Assembly (NCBI GenBank): GCA_902774185.1 | Contig: CACYHE010000004.1 | Coordinates: 1 to 64,000 of the forward strand | DNA: 64,000 nucleotides | Direction: 5' to 3' | DNA from: an uncultured Bacteroidales bacterium | GTDB lineage: Bacteria; Bacteroidota; Bacteroidia; Bacteroidales; Paludibacteraceae | Shown here: one piece after another, positions 42,958-51,335 of the stretch | How the letters are laid out: each line of letters begins with the position of its first letter | Position numbering within the stretch: the stretch's first letter is position 1 | Made by a program: the position numbers and the translations under genes | The notes under the pieces: model-generated | Seen by the model: only the letters and a program-made list of their open reading frames with translations | The model's database searches: none | What the model was told of the DNA's origin: nothing

Positions 42958-43289
42958 TATTTGAGCGCTTCGTCGCGGTTACCGGTACGATAAACGAGGT
43001 CACCGTCGATGAACTCTTGAGTAGCCATCAGCGTCGGTTTGGGCAGACGCTCGTACTGACGGCTGATCTCAATCTGTTCGCGGTTCTCGAAGGTCTCTTC
43101 GAGGTTATCCTGCGGGATGGAGAAGTCTTGCAGTTTGGCATCCAGCTCACGTTTCATACCTACGCTGATCTGGTTGGCACGTTTTGCGATGATAGCTACG
43201 GTCTCATAGACGTTACCTACCGGTTCGGTTAATTGATTGATGTCGCGCGTCACCGTGTTCTTCGGTGCTTTCGAATTTTTGTAATCCAT
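42957..43289 (-). CDS. rpoZ: RNA polymerase omega subunit (RPB6-like, Bacteroidetes type)
   Basis: 110 residues; [29 protein letters not shown] is the omega/RPB6 signature, with extra C-terminal tail. In Bacteroidetes this gene lies between bamD and coaBC, as here. Helps assemble RNA polymerase. Confidence 0.88.
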   Translation of the reverse strand: MDYKNSKAPKNTVTRDINQLTEPVGNVYETVAIIAKRANQISVGMKRELDAKLQDFSIPQDNLEETFENREQIEISRQYERLPKPTLMATQEFIDGDLVYRTGNRDEALK

Positions 43290-43297
43290 AATAAATA

Positions 43298-44104
43298 TTA
43301 TTCTTTCGTTATTTTCTTAATTTGTACGAACATACGTTCGGCTTCTTTGCGATGTTTGGATTCGGGGTACTCGGTAACAAAGTTATAATACTCGTCCTGG
43401 GTTTCTCGTGCCCGCTCCAGTTTCAACTCTTCAATTGAGTTCTGCATCTGTTGGTATTTGGCAAGGAAGATATACCAACTGAAATCTTCCTGGTACTTGT
43501 TACTCGGGTATTTCTTAAGGGCATTTTTCGCCACGATTTCACAACTCAAATAGTTGTTGCCCAAGTAACTGCCCAAGTTATAGTACAGTTCGGCACTCTT
43601 CAAGTCTTTTAGCGCCAATTTGTCGTACAGTTCATTCATCTCGTTGTACGCTTGTGCGGCGTAGGGGCTCTCCGGGTACAATTCCACGAAGACGGTAAAT
43701 GCATCGATAGCTTTCTTCGTGATCTCCTGGTCCAGCCGGGCATCGGGAGAGTCCAGATACTGACAGTGCCCTACCTGGAAATAGGCTTCCGGTGCATATT
43801 TACCCTTTGGGTAATTACGGGTGTAGGCTTGGTAATAACTGGTGGCGGACTCATATTGTTTCTGCCCCATGTAGCAGCGTGCCAGATAAGCAAGCACGTC
43901 TTCGGAACGCTCTGTTCCTTTGTAATACGTCGTCACGTCATCCAGCAAGGTCTGCGCTTTGACATATTGCTTTTGATTAAAATACTGCAAAGCCGCCTGA
44001 TATTTCTCCTCAGGGTCCCGTGATTTCAATAGTTTCTGATAGTCCCCACAACTTGTAAAGAAGACCATCATCGTCAGCAATATGAAATAGATTTTTTTGC
44101 GCAT
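43298..44104 (-). CDS. bamD: outer-membrane assembly lipoprotein BamD
   Basis: 268 residues, lipobox FFTSC then five TPR-like repeats (KYQAALQYFNQKQYVKAQTL, EDVLAYLARCYMGQKQYESA, APEAYFQVGHCQY). Part of the BAM complex that folds outer-membrane barrels. First gene of the bamD-rpoZ-coaBC operon with its own promoter. Confidence 0.93.
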   Translation of the reverse strand: MRKKIYFILLTMMVFFTSCGDYQKLLKSRDPEEKYQAALQYFNQKQYVKAQTLLDDVTTYYKGTERSEDVLAYLARCYMGQKQYESATSYYQAYTRNYPKGKYAPEAYFQVGHCQYLDSPDARLDQEITKKAIDAFTVFVELYPESPYAAQAYNEMNELYDKLALKDLKSAELYYNLGSYLGNNYLSCEIVAKNALKKYPSNKYQEDFSWYIFLAKYQQMQNSIEELKLERARETQDEYYNFVTEYPESKHRKEAERMFVQIKKITKE

Positions 44105-44121
44105 TTTGCCAAATTAGCCTG

Positions 44122-44153
44122 CAAAGGTACTGCTTTTTTGCGATATATGCAAG
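44122..44153 (-). promoter_or_regulatory. promoter of bamD-rpoZ-coaBC
   Basis: Minus strand: CTTG (44150-44153), 20 bp, TACCTTTG (44122-44129); the bamD start lies 18 nt downstream. Confidence 0.75.
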
Positions 44154-44161
44154 TATTTTTT

Positions 44162-45193
44162 TTATTTTTTAATAAAATCCGCCCAATTTGGGGATGTAAG
44201 GACGGTCAAACTGTCATTTTCTGCCACGATCAGATAGCATGCTGCATCGCCTGCCCGTTCGATCATATCGAGTGCATCCTCGGTACCAAGAACCATACAG
44301 GCGGTAGCCATGGCGTCGGCACGCATGCAGGTGGACGAGGCGATGGTGGCACTGAGCACGGAGTGTTGCACGGGGTAACCGGTTCGAGGGTCGATGGTGT
44401 GACTGCGGCGAACGTCTCCGTCGTAATAAAAATTACGGTAGTTACCGCTGGTAGCCATGCATATGTCCGTCACTTCGAGGATCTCCTGCATTGTGTCCGA
44501 AGCCCCTTCGTTATTCAGGTTCGGACGAACCAGACCGATATGCCAGGCGTCCCCTTGACTGTTCACACCCTGCGCCACGACCTCACCGCCTATCTCTACG
44601 AGATAATTCGTACAACCGTTTGCCTGCAGTACGGAGGCTATCTTATCGCAAGCCTGTCCTTTGGCTACCGCTCCGCCGTCTAACTGCACACGGGGGTCGG
44701 ACTTGATGATCCGATGGTCTTCCAGCCGCACTTTCTCAAAACCTACGAACGCTCGAAGGGAATCTATATCGGTCTGTACTCTGTCAGCGCAGCGGTCTGT
44801 ATTCTGTGTTCTTCCGAACCCCCAGTAGTTGACGAGCGGAGCCACGGTGATGTCGAAGGCACCGTTGGAGAGGGCATATATCCGTTCCGCTTCGCTGTAC
44901 ATCGTTTCGAAATCGGTATCAGTGACGGTGTCCCGGTTAGCATTGATAGCAGAGAGGGTAGAGTGCGGGTTGAACATGCTCAGGCTGTTGTCGAACGCTT
45001 TCAGTGCCTCTTGGATGTCTTTCTCCAAGTCCTTGCTCGCTTCATATCGGATGTTATAGACGGTACCGAAGATGAAACCGTGATTATGGTAATACGTCAT
45101 CTCCGGCTTCGGGTTCCACACCCAAAGCAACAAAGCCGCAACACCTACTCCTATCAGTGCGCTGATGGTCTTTTTGTTATTTGCCCGAATCAT
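44162..45193 (-). CDS. apbE: FAD:protein FMN transferase ApbE
   Basis: 343 residues: N-terminal membrane anchor (ISALIGVGVAALLLWVW), then ApbE domain with GFIFGTVYNIRYEA, FDNSLSMFNPHSTLS, LDGGAVAKGQACDKI, ATSGNYRNFY and SHTIDPRTGYPV. It attaches FMN to target proteins outside the cytoplasm (for example Nqr/Rnf subunits). The loop QNTDRCADRVQTDID is coded by a tract also found in folC and, in part, at 6678. Overlaps the next gene by one base. Confidence 0.93.
   Translation of the reverse strand: MIRANNKKTISALIGVGVAALLLWVWNPKPEMTYYHNHGFIFGTVYNIRYEASKDLEKDIQEALKAFDNSLSMFNPHSTLSAINANRDTVTDTDFETMYSEAERIYALSNGAFDITVAPLVNYWGFGRTQNTDRCADRVQTDIDSLRAFVGFEKVRLEDHRIIKSDPRVQLDGGAVAKGQACDKIASVLQANGCTNYLVEIGGEVVAQGVNSQGDAWHIGLVRPNLNNEGASDTMQEILEVTDICMATSGNYRNFYYDGDVRRSHTIDPRTGYPVQHSVLSATIASSTCMRADAMATACMVLGTEDALDMIERAGDAACYLIVAENDSLTVLTSPNWADFIKK
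44768..44809 (-). repeat. GGTCTGTACTCTGT tract inside apbE
   Basis: The first 17 nt equal 6678-6694 exactly. TGTCAGCGCAGCGGTC (44783-44798) occurs as reverse complement at 52703-52718 in folC. Read in frame as QNTDRCADRVQT. Confidence 0.85.
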
Positions 45194-46017
45194 CAGAACC
45201 AGATGCCGATACCGAGGGCTGCATTCAGTTTTTGTAGATACAGTTTGTCTTCTCCGGCTTTGCCGATGAAGGCATTCTGTGCGTTGACTCCGTCGGGGTT
45301 AAGCGAACCCTGTGCGTACAGATCAACGGTGCAAACCTCCGTTTCCCACTCTTTATTGAGTTTGAGACTGATGTTGGTTACCGCAAATTTCTCATTGCCG
45401 TACAGGTCACTTGCCCAGGGCGACATGCCGAGTTGGGCACCGAGTGTGATACCTTGGTCCTCGAAGGTGTATTCGTAACCCAGTTCGAGGTAACTGCTCC
45501 ATGCCCGTTTTTCGGAACCGTCCTCCTGCTCATTCATATCCGCACCGGCAACCATGGTGTACCAGTTGATATAGGCATTCTGGTTGTACAGGTAGTCGAA
45601 GTTATATCCGACCCACACTTCGGAAGTAGCGGAACTGAAGTCGTCGCAGTAGTAATACTCGTTAAAACCGATGCTGGCACCGTAGGCCTTGCACGAGAGC
45701 ATAAAGTCCACTTCGGGCATGAACATGGTGTAACCCGTTCCATCGCCTTTGTCCGCTTTCCATTGCCAGTCGGACGCACCGACGCTTGCCCACAGACCGC
45801 CCCGGAACTCGATAGCACCGTCCAGCGCGTCGAAACCGACCAAGGCTTCGGGTTGGAAGGACAGACCGCCGTTGTACTGACCACGCCAGAGATAAGCGCT
45901 TACGAAGTCAGCACCTGCTTCGTATTGAAACTCTACTGCCTTTGCGCTTTCTTCTTCCTGCGCAAAACTCATCACCGCTACCATCATAGCGGCTACTAAA
46001 ACTAATACCTTTTTCAT
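45193..46017 (-). CDS. outer-membrane beta-barrel protein
   Basis: 274 residues: signal peptide (MKKVLVLVAAMMVAVMSFA-QE), then a barrel-like alternation starting with FVSAYLWRGQYNGGLSFQPE and ending in NAALGIGIWF with terminal Phe. The S/A-YLWRG motif is typical of TorF-type putative porins. A paralogue lies immediately upstream. Substrate unknown. Confidence 0.75.
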   Translation of the reverse strand: MKKVLVLVAAMMVAVMSFAQEEESAKAVEFQYEAGADFVSAYLWRGQYNGGLSFQPEALVGFDALDGAIEFRGGLWASVGASDWQWKADKGDGTGYTMFMPEVDFMLSCKAYGASIGFNEYYYCDDFSSATSEVWVGYNFDYLYNQNAYINWYTMVAGADMNEQEDGSEKRAWSSYLELGYEYTFEDQGITLGAQLGMSPWASDLYGNEKFAVTNISLKLNKEWETEVCTVDLYAQGSLNPDGVNAQNAFIGKAGEDKLYLQKLNAALGIGIWF

Positions 46018-46018
46018 T

Positions 46019-46777
46019 TTATCTTAAATAAACTCCTAATGTTGCATTCAAATGGATTACGTTGAGTTTGGCCATCGGGTTGACGCATAACTGCGCCTGT
46101 GCCATCATCCCGCATCGTTCTGCAATGTTCCAGTTTTTGCAAATACTGAACTCGATGTTCTGCAGCGCGGCCCCGTTGGGGTTATAGCAGCCCTTCCAAG
46201 GGGTTATACCAATCGTTCCGTAGAGACTCCATCCGTCCTGCAGGGGTTGGCTATAACGGATTTCCGCATAACTCGAATAGGCACGAACAAGTTCGCCTGC
46301 GGCATTGAGATACGCGTCCGAGGCGGCTACTCGAGTGGCCCATGCCAGCGTCAGACGTGTCTTGGGGATGGTATAGCGGACGTTCATCTCCAAGCGGTTT
46401 CCTTTGTCGATATAGTTACCTCCGTCAAAGAAACCGCAGTTGAAGTTGTGGATATAGAGCAGGAATACATCCAGTCCCCAACGGTTAAAACCGAGTGTAA
46501 AATCGACCTCCGGTTGGAAGGCGTGGAACGCGATGTCCGAGGCTCCGATATTCCACCACATGTCCGCATACACACCGTAGTACCCTACATTCGCACTGGC
46601 TTGAATATTCGGTCCTCCGGCATACAAGCCGCGCCATAAATAGGCAGCCTGCACCCTTGCCTGTGCGTTATACGTGAGCTCTCCTGCGCGCGCGATGTTA
46701 ACAAAAGGTAGCGCTCCGATGCAAAGCACCAGAGCGATTACTTTTTTACCGATAACCGATAACCGAAAACCGTTCAC
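46019..46777 (-). CDS. outer-membrane beta-barrel protein, paralogue of neighbour
   Basis: 252 residues with signal peptide (to about ARA-GE) and barrel pattern including VQAAYLWRGLYAGGPNIQAS, WWNIGASDIAFHAFQPEVDFTLGF, ending LNATLGVYLR. Clearly related to the next gene (YLWRG, GASD, PEVDF blocks, SPW/TPW near the end). Gene pair then apbE form a tight run. The first codons (MNGFRLSVIGKK) are coded by an ACCGATA tract (46749-46779), so the true start may be a later Met or Val. Confidence 0.7.
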   Translation of the reverse strand: MNGFRLSVIGKKVIALVLCIGALPFVNIARAGELTYNAQARVQAAYLWRGLYAGGPNIQASANVGYYGVYADMWWNIGASDIAFHAFQPEVDFTLGFNRWGLDVFLLYIHNFNCGFFDGGNYIDKGNRLEMNVRYTIPKTRLTLAWATRVAASDAYLNAAGELVRAYSSYAEIRYSQPLQDGWSLYGTIGITPWKGCYNPNGAALQNIEFSICKNWNIAERCGMMAQAQLCVNPMAKLNVIHLNATLGVYLR

Positions 46778-46779
46778 CG
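46749..46779. repeat. CCGATAA/CCGAAAA tract at a start codon
   Basis: ACCGATA, ACCGATA, ACCGAAA, ACCGTTC, ACCG units (7 bp) cover the start region of the barrel gene. Confidence 0.65.
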
Positions 46780-46783
46780 TTTA

Positions 46784-47023
46784 TCAAAGTGCATTTTGCA
46801 CTTCCCACGCACGACGGAGAGCAACCTCCAGGATACGTGTGTTGCTGAAATCTACGATACCGCCATCGAAGCCCGGCTCCAAGTGATAATCCGCTGTACC
46901 TTCTCCGTTGAAGTAAGCACGAACCTCATCTCCGGTGAGACCTAACTCAGCTGCGATGGCGTCCATGCTGCCATGGGGAAGACTGTCTTTTACGGCACGA
47001 AGGCGATTAAATGTTGTACGCAT
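46784..47023 (-). CDS. small putative DNA-binding protein
   Basis: 79 residues. FNRLRAVKDSLPHGSMDAIA and AELGLTGDEVRAYFNGEG suggest a helix-turn-helix, followed by GIVDFSNTRILEVALRRAWE, a common end of Bacteroidales small regulators. Own strong promoter. Target unknown; could act on its own promoter region, which also holds an 11-bp repeat array. Confidence 0.6.
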   Translation of the reverse strand: MRTTFNRLRAVKDSLPHGSMDAIAAELGLTGDEVRAYFNGEGTADYHLEPGFDGGIVDFSNTRILEVALRRAWEVQNAL

Positions 47024-47073
47024 AGTTTCTTATGTTTTAATATATTTGTAATGTTATTTTTCAAAATCCGCTG

Positions 47074-47105
47074 CAAAGGTACAAAAAAAAATGCACATGA
47101 GCAAA
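47074..47105 (-). promoter_or_regulatory. promoter of the small regulator gene
   Basis: Minus strand: TTTG (47102-47105), 20 bp, TACCTTTG (47074-47081). Confidence 0.8.
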
Positions 47106-47266
47106 TTTATTTTATTTTTTTTTGAGTTTTTCTCGATTTATTTGCGTATATTTGCATGTTTTTGCAATTTGCACGAAATTCTGAACAGGTAATAATTAGG
47201 TAAAAAGTAGGGAATAATATGCTAATAAGAACGTGTGAGAATTTTTCGTCAGAAATTCACCATCTT

Positions 47267-47321
47267 ACGTAGTTGATACGTAGTTGATACGTGATTGATA
47301 CGTGATTGATACGTAATCGAC
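47267..47321 (+). repeat. 11-bp tandem repeat, five units
   Basis: ACGTAGTTGAT twice, ACGTGATTGAT twice, ACGTAATCGAC once, then a decayed unit. It lies in the 403-bp divergent gap (47024-47426) between the two promoters, about 50-105 bp upstream of the FGE-caspase -33 box. The rest of the gap is A+T-rich and shows no gene. Confidence 0.9.
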
Positions 47322-47372
47322 CCGTCGAAGTTGCGGAAAATATTCGTAATTTGCATCTTTTGCATTAAAAAA

Positions 47373-47404
47373 TTTGCATATATGCAAAAAAAGTGCTACC
47401 TTTG
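47373..47404 (+). promoter_or_regulatory. promoter of the FGE-caspase gene
   Basis: TTTG (47373-47376), 20 bp, TACCTTTG (47397-47404); start codon 22 nt downstream. Confidence 0.8.
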
Positions 47405-47426
47405 CGCCGCAAAATCAGTATAACAC

Positions 47427-49076
47427 ATGAAAAAAGTCTTTTTTATTTGGATGATAGCCGTTTGGGCGGTAGGGATGCAGGCGAAAGAGTGGGTGTTCTC
47501 CGTGAACGGCGTACCATTCACGATGGTAGAGGTGCCGGGTGGCGTATTCAGGATGGGATGCAGCGGTCCGGAAGGGGAGTGTGACCCGAGTGCGATGCCG
47601 GCACACGAGGTGCAGTTGAGCGATTTCTGTATCGGTCAAACGGAGGTGACACAGGGTCTGTGGCAGGCGGTGATGGGTACACCCCTCGCCAAGCAACGCG
47701 ATACGAACAACAAGAAAGGCAAGTTGTACGGCGAAGGTGCGAACTACCCGATGTATTATATCAGTTGGAACGACTGTCAGTCCTTCATCGATAAGTTGAA
47801 CGAAGTGCTGGCACCGCAGTTGGGTAACCTGCGTTTCTGTCTGCCGACGGAGGCCCAATGGGAGTATGCTGCGCAAGGCGGAGAGACGTCCTCCAAACCC
47901 CGTTTCAGCGGAAATAACATCATCAGTTCGGTGGCGTGGTACAAGTCGAACAGTGGCGGGAAGACGCATCCGGTAGCCGGTAAGGCAGCTAATGCGCTCG
48001 GTATCTACGATATGACGGGTAACGTCCGGGAATGGTGTCACGATTACGGAGGAGATTATTCAACGGAACCGCAGACAGATCCGGTAGGAGCACCCGCTGG
48101 TCTCTTGCGTATCGTGCGCGGCGGAGCGTATAACAACAGTGAGCTTTTCTGTCCCATCGTTAACCGTGGTTACGACCGTCCGAAGAAGGGTTCGGACAAT
48201 ACCGGTATGCGTCTTGCCTTAAGTGACGTACCCAAAGACATGCCGGCAGTGGAACGTACCGAACTGAAACCGGTGACACCGATAGTGGAGGCGACGAAAT
48301 CGGCTGTGGATCTCAATATCCCGGAGACGAAGGTGGAGAATACGAATACCTTCGTGCTCATCTTCGCCAACGAAGACTATCAGAACGTGGCGCCGGTAGC
48401 GTACGCCAAGAATGACGGAGCTGTCTTCAAGCAGTATTGTGTACGAACCTTAGGCATTCCGGAGAACCATATTCAGCATATCGAGAACGCGACCTATAAT
48501 AACATGCGCATGCAAATGGAGTGGCTCAAAGACGTATGCAGCGTGGTGGAGGATGCCCGGTTGATCATCTATTATTCGGGTCACGGTTTTCCGGATGAGT
48601 CCACCAGATCCGCTTACCTTTTGCCTATAGACGGCGATGGACGGTATGTGTCTTCCGCTTATAGTCTGGAGGAGTTCTACCGTAGTTTAGGTGCACTCAA
48701 CGCGCAGTCGGTAACGGTCTTCCTGGATGCTTGCTTCTCCGGATCCGTACGTAACGGCGACATGCTATACCAGGCACATGGTGTGGCGTTGAAACCCAAA
48801 CCGGGTGTCCCGCAAGGAAAGACGGTTGTTTTCTCTGCAGCGCAAGCCGATGAGACAGCCGGATTTATGGCGAGTGAGCAGCACGGTATGTTCACCTATT
48901 TCCTGTTGAAGAAACTACAGGAGACCCAAGGTGAGGTAACTTTGCAGGAATTGGCGGACTATATCGTCAAAAATGTGCAACGCGAATCGCTGATAATGTC
49001 GAGAAAAAAACAAACACCTTGCGTCATCCCGTCCGGTACGATGGGAGAGACGTGGAAAACGATAACCTTGCGATAA
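47427..49076 (+). CDS. secreted FGE-like + caspase-like protease fusion
   Basis: 549 residues. Signal peptide (MKKVFFIWMIAVWAVGMQA), FGE-sulfatase-like domain (about 30-265; MVEVPGGVFRMG, LPTEAQWEYAAQGG, GIYDMTGNVREWC, RIVRGGAYNN) and a C-terminal caspase/C14 domain (about 305-545) with catalytic His386 in IYYSGHGF and Cys436 in LDACFSGS. The FGE part lacks the first Cys of the catalytic pair (ELFCPIVNRG), so it is probably a binding domain. A periplasmic or exported protease with unknown target. Ends 1 nt before mnmE. Confidence 0.85.
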   Translation: MKKVFFIWMIAVWAVGMQAKEWVFSVNGVPFTMVEVPGGVFRMGCSGPEGECDPSAMPAHEVQLSDFCIGQTEVTQGLWQAVMGTPLAKQRDTNNKKGKLYGEGANYPMYYISWNDCQSFIDKLNEVLAPQLGNLRFCLPTEAQWEYAAQGGETSSKPRFSGNNIISSVAWYKSNSGGKTHPVAGKAANALGIYDMTGNVREWCHDYGGDYSTEPQTDPVGAPAGLLRIVRGGAYNNSELFCPIVNRGYDRPKKGSDNTGMRLALSDVPKDMPAVERTELKPVTPIVEATKSAVDLNIPETKVENTNTFVLIFANEDYQNVAPVAYAKNDGAVFKQYCVRTLGIPENHIQHIENATYNNMRMQMEWLKDVCSVVEDARLIIYYSGHGFPDESTRSAYLLPIDGDGRYVSSAYSLEEFYRSLGALNAQSVTVFLDACFSGSVRNGDMLYQAHGVALKPKPGVPQGKTVVFSAAQADETAGFMASEQHGMFTYFLLKKLQETQGEVTLQELADYIVKNVQRESLIMSRKKQTPCVIPSGTMGETWKTITLR

Positions 49077-49077
49077 G

Positions 49078-50436
49078 ATGCAGACGATCTGTGCAATATC
49101 GACCCCTTACGGCGTAGGCGGCATCGCCGTTATCCGTGTGAGCGGAGACGATGCCATCGCTATCGTGGACCGGCTGTTTGTCGGGCGTGTGCCTTTGCGT
49201 GAAGCCAAAGCGAACACGGTTCATTTTGGAAGAATACAGACCGATTTATATGGATCTCAGGTAGAAGTATTGGACGAGGTGCTTTGTTCGGTGTTTCGGG
49301 CACCGCATTCGTTCACTGGTGAGGACACAGTGGAGATAGCGTGTCACGGCAGTATTTATATCCAGCAGGAGTTGGTACGTTGGTTGATAGATGCCGGTTG
49401 TCGGGCAGCCGAACCCGGAGATTTCACCCGCAGAGCGTTCCTGAACGGGAAGATGGATCTGACGCAAGCGGAATCGGTGGCGGACCTTATAGCGGCGCAG
49501 AGTAAGGCGGAGAAAGACTTGGCGCTGAGTCAACTGCGCGGGTCGGTGTCGAATGAGCTGGCAAGTTTGCGGGAACGGTTACTGCATTTCACATCGCTCG
49601 TCGAACTGGAACTGGACTTCGCCGACCATGAAGAGTTGGAATTTGCGGACCGAGTGGAATTGACTGCTTTGGCAGACGAGATAGAGAAGAAGTTAGCGGC
49701 TTTGATCGCTTCATTTCGAACCGGAAATGCCATCCGAAACGGTATCCCTGTAGCGATAGTAGGCGCACCGAACGTAGGCAAATCGACCTTGCTGAACGCG
49801 TTGTTAGGCGAGCAACGCGCCATCGTGAGTGACATACAAGGGACGACGCGCGACACGATAGAGGACACGCTGATCATTGACGGCATCCTCTTCCGACTCA
49901 TCGACACGGCTGGTCTGCGCGAGACCAACGACACGATAGAGAATATGGGTATTGAGCGAAGCCGCAAAGCCATCGAACGGGCACAGATCGTTGTGCATGT
50001 AAAGGAGCCTAACCCCGACCCTTCCCCGAAAGGAAGGGAGTTGATAGAGATTAAAGAAACAGTAATCGAGGTTGTTAATAAGTGCGATCTTATAAAGGGT
50101 GTCTCCCCTCAGGGAGAAACCAACGGAAGTAGGCCGCTTCTTATCTCAGCCAAGAACAACGATATTGAGCCGTTGAAGCAGGAGTTGGTTCGTATCGCCA
50201 AAGCCTCGATGAGCACGAGTGTAGTCATGCTGAGTAACGCGCGCCATTACGAAGCCGTTGTTAGGGCACATAGCGCCATCGAACGGGTGCAGGAGGGTTT
50301 GGTTGCCGGACTGAGCGGGGAACTGCTCTCGCTTGATCTGCAAGACTGTCTGAACGCCTTAGGCGAAGTAACCGGACAGATCACCAACCAAGAAGTATTA
50401 GCAAATATATTCAGTAAATTCTGTATAGGAAAATGA
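49078..50436 (+). CDS. mnmE: tRNA modification GTPase MnmE
   Basis: 452 residues. N-terminal folate-binding domain (TICAISTPYGVGGIAVIRVSG), helical domain, and G domain with GAPNVGKSTLLN (G1), DTAGLRE (G3), NKCD (G4), C-terminal CIGK. With MnmG modifies wobble uridines of tRNA. Between G3 and G4, and just after G4, two short palindromic DNA elements are read in frame (EPNPDPSPKGREL and GVSPQGETNGS), shortening or replacing the usual loops. Followed by yicC with a 4-nt overlap. Confidence 0.95.
   Translation: MQTICAISTPYGVGGIAVIRVSGDDAIAIVDRLFVGRVPLREAKANTVHFGRIQTDLYGSQVEVLDEVLCSVFRAPHSFTGEDTVEIACHGSIYIQQELVRWLIDAGCRAAEPGDFTRRAFLNGKMDLTQAESVADLIAAQSKAEKDLALSQLRGSVSNELASLRERLLHFTSLVELELDFADHEELEFADRVELTALADEIEKKLAALIASFRTGNAIRNGIPVAIVGAPNVGKSTLLNALLGEQRAIVSDIQGTTRDTIEDTLIIDGILFRLIDTAGLRETNDTIENMGIERSRKAIERAQIVVHVKEPNPDPSPKGRELIEIKETVIEVVNKCDLIKGVSPQGETNGSRPLLISAKNNDIEPLKQELVRIAKASMSTSVVMLSNARHYEAVVRAHSAIERVQEGLVAGLSGELLSLDLQDCLNALGEVTGQITNQEVLANIFSKFCIGK
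50019..50038 (+). repeat. palindromic element in mnmE G domain
   Basis: CCCTTCC (50019-50025) and GGAAGGG (50032-50038) around a 6-nt loop, read as DPSPKGR. A second inverted repeat, TCTCCC (50102-50107)/GGGAGA (50112-50117), is read as VSPQGET. Confidence 0.75.
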
Positions 50437-51335
50437 TTTTATCAATGACCGGCTACGGGAAAGCCGAAACAAATGTAAGAGGAAAGAAACTGATGTGCGA
50501 GATTCGTTCGCTGAACTCCAAATCGATGGACCTGTCGGTTCGTCTGGCTCCGCAAGTGCGGGCACGTGAACTCGATATCCGTACCATCGTGTCCCAACGC
50601 TTGGAACGGGGGAAAGTGGATCTATTATTGATGAATGATGGAATGAGCGAGACTTCGTCTCTCAATGATGTATCCCCCATTAACTGGGGTGCGGTGAGGA
50701 CGTATGCGGAGCAGTACAAGGCGCAGATGGGCGTATCGGAGGTTCCTTCGGAAGTGATGGCAGCCATCATGCGTTTCCCCGATGTGATCAAACAACAGGA
50801 AGATAACTCCGATTTGACGGAGGAAGAGTGGGGTGCGGTGCAAGCTTTGTTGAATAAAGCTATCGATGCGTTCATCGCTTTCCGTACGCAGGAAGGCGCG
50901 GCGCTACAAGCGATGTTCAACGAGAAACTGGACGGTATTGCGGACCTGTTGTCACAAGTGGAACCCTTCGAGAAAGGACGTGTGGCGAAGATCAAAGAGC
51001 GTCTGGAGGCAAATCTGGCTCAATTATCGGCGCAGACACAGGCAGAAATCGACCGTAACCGTCTGGAGCAGGAGATGATCTACTATCTGGAGAAACTGGA
51101 CATCACCGAAGAGAAAGTGCGTCTCACAAATCATATCAAGTACTTCCGGGAAGTAATGGCGAATGGCGAACGGACGAAAGGCGAAGGAAAACAACTTGGA
51201 TTCATTGCGCAGGAGATGGGACGCGAGATCAATACGCTTGGCTCCAAATCGAACCAAAGCGAGATGCAGATCATCGTTGTCAAAATGAAAGATATATTAG
51301 AACAAATTAAGGAACAAGTACTGAACGTATTATGA
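50433..51335 (+). CDS. yicC: YicC-family RNase-like protein
   Basis: 300 residues: MILSMTGYGKAE start, EIRSLNSKSMDLSVRL, and the C-terminal DUF1732 part (GFIAQEMGREINTLGSKS). YicC proteins are endoribonucleases/adaptors for RNA turnover. The segment FREVMANGERTKGEGKQL contains an AATGGCGAATGGCGAA tract (51155-51187). Overlaps mnmE and gmk by 4 nt each. Confidence 0.92.
   Translation: MILSMTGYGKAETNVRGKKLMCEIRSLNSKSMDLSVRLAPQVRARELDIRTIVSQRLERGKVDLLLMNDGMSETSSLNDVSPINWGAVRTYAEQYKAQMGVSEVPSEVMAAIMRFPDVIKQQEDNSDLTEEEWGAVQALLNKAIDAFIAFRTQEGAALQAMFNEKLDGIADLLSQVEPFEKGRVAKIKERLEANLAQLSAQTQAEIDRNRLEQEMIYYLEKLDITEEKVRLTNHIKYFREVMANGERTKGEGKQLGFIAQEMGREINTLGSKSNQSEMQIIVVKMKDILEQIKEQVLNVL
51155..51187 (+). 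repeat. AATGGCG tract inside yicC
   Basis: AATGGCGAATGGCG (51155-51168) then ACGGACGAAAGGCGAAGG. The same 14-mer occurs at 53914-53927 at the prmA/nadD overlap. Confidence 0.75.

Noticed and set aside
47267..47321. Iteron-type origin or CRISPR
   Set aside because: Repeats are back to back with no spacers and no replication or cas gene adjoins; treated as a tandem repeat.
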